Source: Sedimentisphaerales bacterium
GTDB lineage: Bacteria > Planctomycetota > Phycisphaerae > Sedimentisphaerales > Anaerobacaceae
Reading direction: 5' to 3'
DNA length: 64,000 bases
Assembly: GCA_016927855.1 (NCBI GenBank)
Contig: JAFGLV010000174.1
Span: 22,710-86,709 of the forward strand
The position numbers and the translations under genes were made by a program. Of this stretch, positions 60,501 to 64,000 are shown one piece after another (positions within the stretch are counted from its first letter, which is position 1; every line of letters starts with the position of its first letter). The notes beneath the pieces are model-generated. The model made no database searches. It was given only the letters and a program-made list of their open reading frames with translations, and had not been told where the DNA came from.

Positions 60501-61940
60501 GGAGCCAACCAAGGCGGTACCCTGATCGAGTGTTGCTTCGAAGGTAGCGTTGCTGGAGGCCGGAGTGTCGGCGGGATCGTAGGGTCTAATGGAGACCAAG
60601 AGATTGGGCCGCATAGCTATGTTGAAGGCCAGATCATCAATTGTTCTTCCACGCAGAGCGACATTGCAGGCGATGGTTCCGTCGGCGGGATAGCCGGCTG
60701 GAACGGCCATGCCGTAATCGCGGGCTGCTATTCTCGCAGCCTTGTCACGGGAGGTGTTGGCATCGGCGGATTGGTGGGAGAGAACCAGTTTGGCGCCGTT
60801 GTGGGCAACAGTTACGCAACCGGCGGTGTCACCGGGCAGGAAGGTGTCGGCGGACTGGTCGGCATCAATGGAGGGGAGGATCAATGGGCACATGGCGAGA
60901 TCGTCAATTGCTACTCGGTCGCCAGCGTTGCGGGGGATATCGATGCCGGCGGACTGGTGGGGATCAACCTGCGGGGTGAGATTGCCGCTTCATTCTGGGA
61001 TGTTCAGACCAGCGGGCAGAGCCGCATGTGCGGTTTCCAGACGTATGCCGCGCGCGGCTGCCACGATTCGTACGGCAGGACGACCGCCGAGATGCAGAAT
61101 CCGGCCACGTTCATCGACGGCGGATGGAACTTCGAAAGGCCGATATGGGTGATCCAGCCGCAGGACTACCCGACCCTGGCATGGACGGCCCCGGACGCCG
61201 ACGGCCCGCCCTCGGTTTCCGGTCGCGTCTTTGCCGTCTCGATCGGGATGGGACACAAATACGGGTACCCGGACGATCCAGCGGATGCGGCGTACGAGTT
61301 TTGGCTTGAAGTCCTGACGGATGCCAGCGTGGAGAAGGTCGAGTTCTTCACGCCGGGCGGCGAAACGTGCGAGATCTTTAGGTTGCAGGAACGCGAAGAG
61401 CCGATACTGGGCGGGCAGCGCAGGACCGAATGCGAAGTCGATGCCGAATCATGTGCATTCGAATGGGACTATGAAGTGCAGTTCGAGAGTCCGGCGAGCT
61501 TGCGTGCCTATGGCAATGGCGACTACACTCTCGTCGTGTACTACGCCGGCGGCAAGCAGGACCAGACCACCGTGTGGTTTGGCGTGCCGGGCACCAACGA
61601 GCCTATCGTTCAGCCGACCCAGCAGCCGACGTTCACGAGCTTTGCGAACGGCGAATCCCTGTCTTCTCCCGTGCGCATCGACTGGGAGCCCTCCGTGCAT
61701 CCGACGGTCAATATCGTCCATGTTCGTCTGGAAAACGACGAGACCGGGCAAGAGGAAGGAGAGTTCTTCGATGCGGAAGCGACCGGCATGCCGCAGCCGG
61801 TTGTTCTGACCGAAGGCTTCTGGCAGGCCCGCCTGGCTTTCGGGACCTTGTACAACACGCAGAATGCCGACGGTATTGATCTCGAGTTGGTCAAATACAG
61901 CGAGAGTGAGTACGTTTTCACCGTTGTCCCCGGCCCCTGA
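57585..61940 (+). CDS. very large secreted FG-GAP/VCBS and GLUG repeat protein
   Basis: 1451 residues. The ATG at 57585 follows GGAGG (57572-57576) and begins a signal peptide (IILFLGGLIVCAATGHAPAS). The frame is open to 57486. Seven FG-GAP/VCBS calcium loops at ~55-390 (DFNNDGFADF, DFNNDGNIDL, DFNNDGHLDV, DFDGDGDLDI, DFNGDGHLDM, DIDVDGHLDL, DCDGDGFLDI) form an integrin-like propeller. Two GLUG cassettes follow, each starting GYGGG-S/T-GTP-D/E-D/E-PY then IW/VWT and D-x-D-L. The GLUG units (V-G-G-L-V-G-x-N-x-G-x-I-x-x-C) form a beta helix. The last ~250 residues are unknown. No PEP-CTERM or dockerin ends it. It is likely an adhesin-like surface protein. Confidence 0.8.
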   Translation: MRLARLPQPFRIILFLGGLIVCAATGHAPASDVARLQTGPRASVALTSMGEEDLVFSEIVIKTDPMPMSVVIADFNNDGFADFALLNEDSGLMWTYKSLQRSRHFVAGTIYLETSLHVLAAGDFNNDGNIDLCVSRAQPAPFGGESARDILTVRLGDGTGLFPDKRHAFDLYNSASMALGDFNNDGHLDVVAARNAFINVILGYGSRLGPTEHYTAGGGFGDAYSDLEVGDFDGDGDLDIVATDPRAGEVSILFGGGEGAFWTRNSFATGSRPSAAAVGDFNGDGHLDMAVTNEGGNDLVVMLGDGAGGVLSTERFACGNAPAALAPADIDVDGHLDLIVANRGDNDVSIFLGSGTGAFSRAADISVGQGPTTLALGDCDGDGFLDIVVANTAGGTTSILFREPSSDPNTGYGGGSGTPDDPYRIWTPVQLDRIGSRTQDWDKHFVLMKDIDLVTFSSIGIQMIGGRSGKEFNGLFDGNGHTITNFTYTQGSHADIKRGFFGTVGPDGRIVNLGLVNAHVQVVSWHGVGALAGWNHGSISNCYATGRVSGDIDVGGLVGFNDGTISDCSATGECNGDECVGGVAGRNGGTVLRCRSGSAVFGGPSVGGLVGRSDETGSVSESCTSCIVQGSSDVGGLVGTAEGPVSYCYASGDVSGTERVGGLVGANSGTILGCYSRGNVSANSHAGGLIGYNSGRVYLSFWDAEASQCLDSDGGRGRRTAEMMQATTYRGWGHDAAWTLDEGNDYPKLVWQHAAGVPIVDAPGGYGGGTGTPEEPYEVWTAEQMDEIGTNPYDWDGHFLLMADIDLSGFADRRFNMAGEEAEDNSGDKPFVGVFDGNGHRVVGFTYRADREQANVGLFSYVGSGGQVKKLTLVDVAVDSAGDNVGALAGHNLGTISDCNAAGIVSGHHEVGGLIGNNSGGLVTDCHFDGVVTGIFRVGGLAGHLLGERLATVSDCDVTGTISGHDEVGGVIGANQGGTLIECCFEGSVAGGRSVGGIVGSNGDQEIGPHSYVEGQIINCSSTQSDIAGDGSVGGIAGWNGHAVIAGCYSRSLVTGGVGIGGLVGENQFGAVVGNSYATGGVTGQEGVGGLVGINGGEDQWAHGEIVNCYSVASVAGDIDAGGLVGINLRGEIAASFWDVQTSGQSRMCGFQTYAARGCHDSYGRTTAEMQNPATFIDGGWNFERPIWVIQPQDYPTLAWTAPDADGPPSVSGRVFAVSIGMGHKYGYPDDPADAAYEFWLEVLTDASVEKVEFFTPGGETCEIFRLQEREEPILGGQRRTECEVDAESCAFEWDYEVQFESPASLRAYGNGDYTLVVYYAGGKQDQTTVWFGVPGTNEPIVQPTQQPTFTSFANGESLSSPVRIDWEPSVHPTVNIVHVRLENDETGQEEGEFFDAEATGMPQPVVLTEGFWQARLAFGTLYNTQNADGIDLELVKYSESEYVFTVVPGP

Positions 61941-62028
61941 GCCCGCGGGTCCCGCCGAGCCCCCATCGTCGCCCGCCCCGTCAGTCTACACGCGCCGGTC
62001 TCGCCGACAGACGGATAGGAGGCCCATC

Positions 62029-62844
62029 CTACATGGGCAAGTTGACGCGGATTTTGGTGGTGACGACGTCGTTGGTGACGGTCAGGTGGATGCGGCCTTC
62101 GTTGAGGCTGAGGTGAGGGAACGCGAAGCCTTCCTCGCGCGCGAGGTCGCGGGCCAGGCCGGGAGACTGGGCCAGCTCGCCCAGGACGCCGCGGAAGGTT
62201 TGGTTCATCATCCTGCTCGACAGCGCGACTAACTCGTTGGCCTGCATCGAGCCGGCGGCGCCGGTCAGGTCCTGTACATCGGTGGCGAACTGGTCGGCTT
62301 GCCAGCGGACGATCGCGATCAAGCGGGCCTCTTCGGTCGCGTAGGGCGTGGTCAGGATTTCGGGTGGCAACACGCACTGGCTGTCGAAGATCACGCCGCG
62401 GCGCGGCGGAATCAGCAGCCGCCGAGGGTTGTCCGGTGCGACGGTGGCGCGCTCGTCACTGCAGAAGAAGTACTTGCGCGCCGCCGTCATGCGGTACTCG
62501 TCGAACACGATCAGGTTGACCCAGGTTTTGTAGGTGTCCTCGCTCTGGCCGGAGAGTGCGACGGCGACGTTGCTCTGGGTCAGGAGGGTGCGGCCGACAT
62601 CCTCGTCGTCGAGTTGGTATTCCGACGTGTCGGCGATGCCCAGGACGTCGAGCGTGGGGCTGGCCTTCAGTTGGGTCTGGCGGTACGGCATCGAGAGCAT
62701 GTCGTAAGGCAACCGGTTGGGTGACAGGTAACGCTTCGTCGCGCAGCCCGACGCGCCGACAAGGAAAGCGAGAGCCCAAAGACCGAACCAGACCGTCGTG
62801 CTCAAATGCATGCGTTCCACTCTGGCGGGTCTTGTGGCTCTCAT
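62029..62844 (-). CDS. lipoprotein of unknown function
   Basis: 271 residues from the ATG at 62844 (GGAGAG upstream); a longer frame to 62940 runs through a palindrome. The lipobox is VGASGC, giving Cys34 as the attachment site. The mature part begins ATKRYLSPNRLPYDML and has no recognised family. Motifs such as EYRMTAARKYFFCSDERA recur in planctomycete lipoproteins of unknown role. A duplicated fragment of its C-terminus lies at 56391-56434. It follows ilvC by ~120 bp on the same strand. Confidence 0.7.
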   Translation of the reverse strand: MRATRPARVERMHLSTTVWFGLWALAFLVGASGCATKRYLSPNRLPYDMLSMPYRQTQLKASPTLDVLGIADTSEYQLDDEDVGRTLLTQSNVAVALSGQSEDTYKTWVNLIVFDEYRMTAARKYFFCSDERATVAPDNPRRLLIPPRRGVIFDSQCVLPPEILTTPYATEEARLIAIVRWQADQFATDVQDLTGAAGSMQANELVALSSRMMNQTFRGVLGELAQSPGLARDLAREEGFAFPHLSLNEGRIHLTVTNDVVTTKIRVNLPM

Positions 62845-62860
62845 AACGCTCTCCAGAGAA

Positions 62861-62966
62861 CATTGATTATTGATGATTGATGATGGATGATTCGCAGCAA
62901 CCTCGCAGGTGCCTTTGACGAACGCCGCGATCCAAATCATCCATCATCCATTATCCATCATCAATG
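62861..62966. repeat. 106-bp imperfect palindrome of ATGATTGATGATGG-like units
   Basis: CATTGATTATTGATGATTG ATGATGGATGATT from 62861 is mirrored by AATCATCCATCATCCATTAT CCATCATCAATG ending at 62966. The arms are ~32 bp with several mismatches. The middle (62894-62933) is ordinary sequence. It sits 1 bp after the stop codon of ilvC (62968-62970, minus strand). Confidence 0.65.
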
Positions 62967-62967
62967 C

Positions 62968-63972
62968 CTACATCTCTTTGGCCTTGATCCACTTCATCAT
63001 CTTGCGGAGCTGGCGGCCGACGGTTTCCACCTGGCTGCTGTGGTCCTTTTCGTACAGCGCGTTGAACTTCTTGAGTCCGCCCTGGTATTCGGCGACCCAT
63101 TCGCGCGCGAAGGCGCCGCTGGTGATCTCGCCCAGAATCTTCTTCATCTCGGCGCGCGTCTGCTCGGTAATGATCCGCGGCCCGCGGGTCAGGTCGCCAA
63201 ATTCGGCTGTGTTACTCACACTGTAGCGCATGTAGCTGAGACCCCCCTGGTAAATCAGGTCCACGATCAGCTTGACCTCGTGGACGGTCTCGAAGTAGGC
63301 GATTTCGGGCTGGTAACCGGCCGCGACGAGGGTCTCGAAGCCGGCTTTGATCAACGCGGTCAGCCCGCCGCAGAGGACCACCTGCTCGCCGAACAGATCG
63401 GTCTCGGTCTCTTCCTTGTAGGTCGTTTCGAGGATGCCGGCGCGGGCGCCGCCGATGCCGTGACCCCAGGCCAGCGCGATCTGCTTTGCGTCGCCGGTGG
63501 CGTCCTGCTCGACCGCGACCAGACAGGGCACGCCGCCGCCTTTCTCGTACTCGCTGCGGACCAGGTGGCCCGGGCCCTTCGGCGCGATCATGACGACGTT
63601 GACCTCCTTGGGCGGAACGATGTACTTGAAGTGGATATTGAAGCCGTGGCAGAAGCCGAGCGTCTGGCCGGCCTTCAGGTTCGGCGCGATGCTGCTTTGA
63701 TAGACCGTCGCCTGCACCTCGTCCGGCAGCGTCACGATAATCAGCGTCGCCCCGTCGATCGCGGTCTTGATGTCCGACGGCTTGAACCCATGCTCGACCG
63801 CCAGCTTATGGTTCGGCGTCCCTTCCAGTTCGGCCACCGCCACCGTCACCCCGCTGTCGCGCAGGTTCAGACTGTGAGCGTGTCCCTGGCTTCCGTACCC
63901 GACGACCGCGACTTTCTTGCCGGAAAGCGGTTCGATCGGAGCGTCCTGTTCGTAGTGAATCGTTGCTGCCAT
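62968..63972 (-). CDS. ilvC: ketol-acid reductoisomerase (class I)
   Basis: 334 residues, full length. It converts 2-acetolactate or 2-aceto-2-hydroxybutyrate to the dihydroxy acid with Mg2+ and NADPH in branched-chain amino acid synthesis. NADP-binding [19 protein letters not shown] (the fingerprint G-x-G-x-x-G is G-Y-G-S-Q-G) and the Mg ligands in [27 protein letters not shown] and [10 protein letters not shown] are present. The ATG at 63972 follows AAAGGAGACC. Upstream ilv genes would lie outside the window. A palindrome starts 1 bp after its stop. Confidence 0.96.
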   Translation of the reverse strand: MAATIHYEQDAPIEPLSGKKVAVVGYGSQGHAHSLNLRDSGVTVAVAELEGTPNHKLAVEHGFKPSDIKTAIDGATLIIVTLPDEVQATVYQSSIAPNLKAGQTLGFCHGFNIHFKYIVPPKEVNVVMIAPKGPGHLVRSEYEKGGGVPCLVAVEQDATGDAKQIALAWGHGIGGARAGILETTYKEETETDLFGEQVVLCGGLTALIKAGFETLVAAGYQPEIAYFETVHEVKLIVDLIYQGGLSYMRYSVSNTAEFGDLTRGPRIITEQTRAEMKKILGEITSGAFAREWVAEYQGGLKKFNALYEKDHSSQVETVGRQLRKMMKWIKAKEM

Positions 63973-64000
63973 TGCGTTGGTCTCCTTTCTAATCTGACCA

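Overview
This is about 64 kb of GC-rich chromosomal DNA that looks like a member of the Planctomycetota, most likely the Phycisphaerae/Sedimentisphaerales side. The inference rests on a PEP-CTERM protein, dockerin-like plus LamG secreted proteins, GLUG and FG-GAP repeats, a pseudopilin-type H-X-DG motif, and four ECF sigma/anti-sigma gene pairs whose genes overlap by ATGA. I saw no rRNA, tRNA, CRISPR array, transposase or prophage structural gene.

Layout. 1-5505: a partial gene, a small Thr/Glu-rich secreted protein, and an array of paralogous secreted beta-propeller/dockerin/LamG proteins. One array member is split by a 2-bp duplication and another survives only as its last ~20 codons. 5543-8533 (minus): a NifU-like scaffold protein, then a tight four-gene cassette (HTH protein, ABC ATPase, GNAT-like protein, ParB-like protein). 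8856-16974 (plus): DUF2339 membrane protein, DUF4186 protein, PfkB kinase, SDR dehydrogenase, family 2 glycosidase and D-aminoacyl-tRNA deacylase. 17077-26033 (minus): two sigma/anti-sigma operons ending in envelope proteins, a PEP-CTERM protein, a PP-loop protein and a beta-helix protein. 26248-40310: FucP-type sugar permease, DUF481 outer-membrane protein, MscS channel, a third sigma/anti-sigma pair with a pseudopilin-like anti-sigma partner, queG, a large secreted protein, pirin, and a fourth sigma pair with a FecR/TolB protein. 40872-46273 (minus): a complete TetR-controlled MacAB-TolC-type efflux operon. 46503-56243: a lone Eco57I-like adenine methyltransferase, a lipoprotein, flavodoxin-like, BAAT-type hydrolase and M64 peptidase genes, and a CXXCH-containing TolB-like protein paired with a DUF6057 membrane protein. 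56646-63972: a truncated uracil-DNA glycosylase, a 1451-residue FG-GAP/GLUG protein, a lipoprotein and ilvC.

The genes suggest a polysaccharide-degrading heterotroph (family 2 glycosidase, SDR, sugar kinase, fucose-type permease, beta-helix and LamG proteins) with heavy extracytoplasmic signalling. Overlaid on the gene map are at least a dozen small palindromic elements. Many sit exactly at stop codons, one is translated in frame inside queG, and one has replaced the 5' part of the uracil-DNA glycosylase gene.

The items most worth following are the ParB/GNAT/ABC/HTH cassette, the palindromic element inside queG, the stop-codon-hugging palindromes, and the shared ATACGTAG palindrome upstream of the LamG paralogues.
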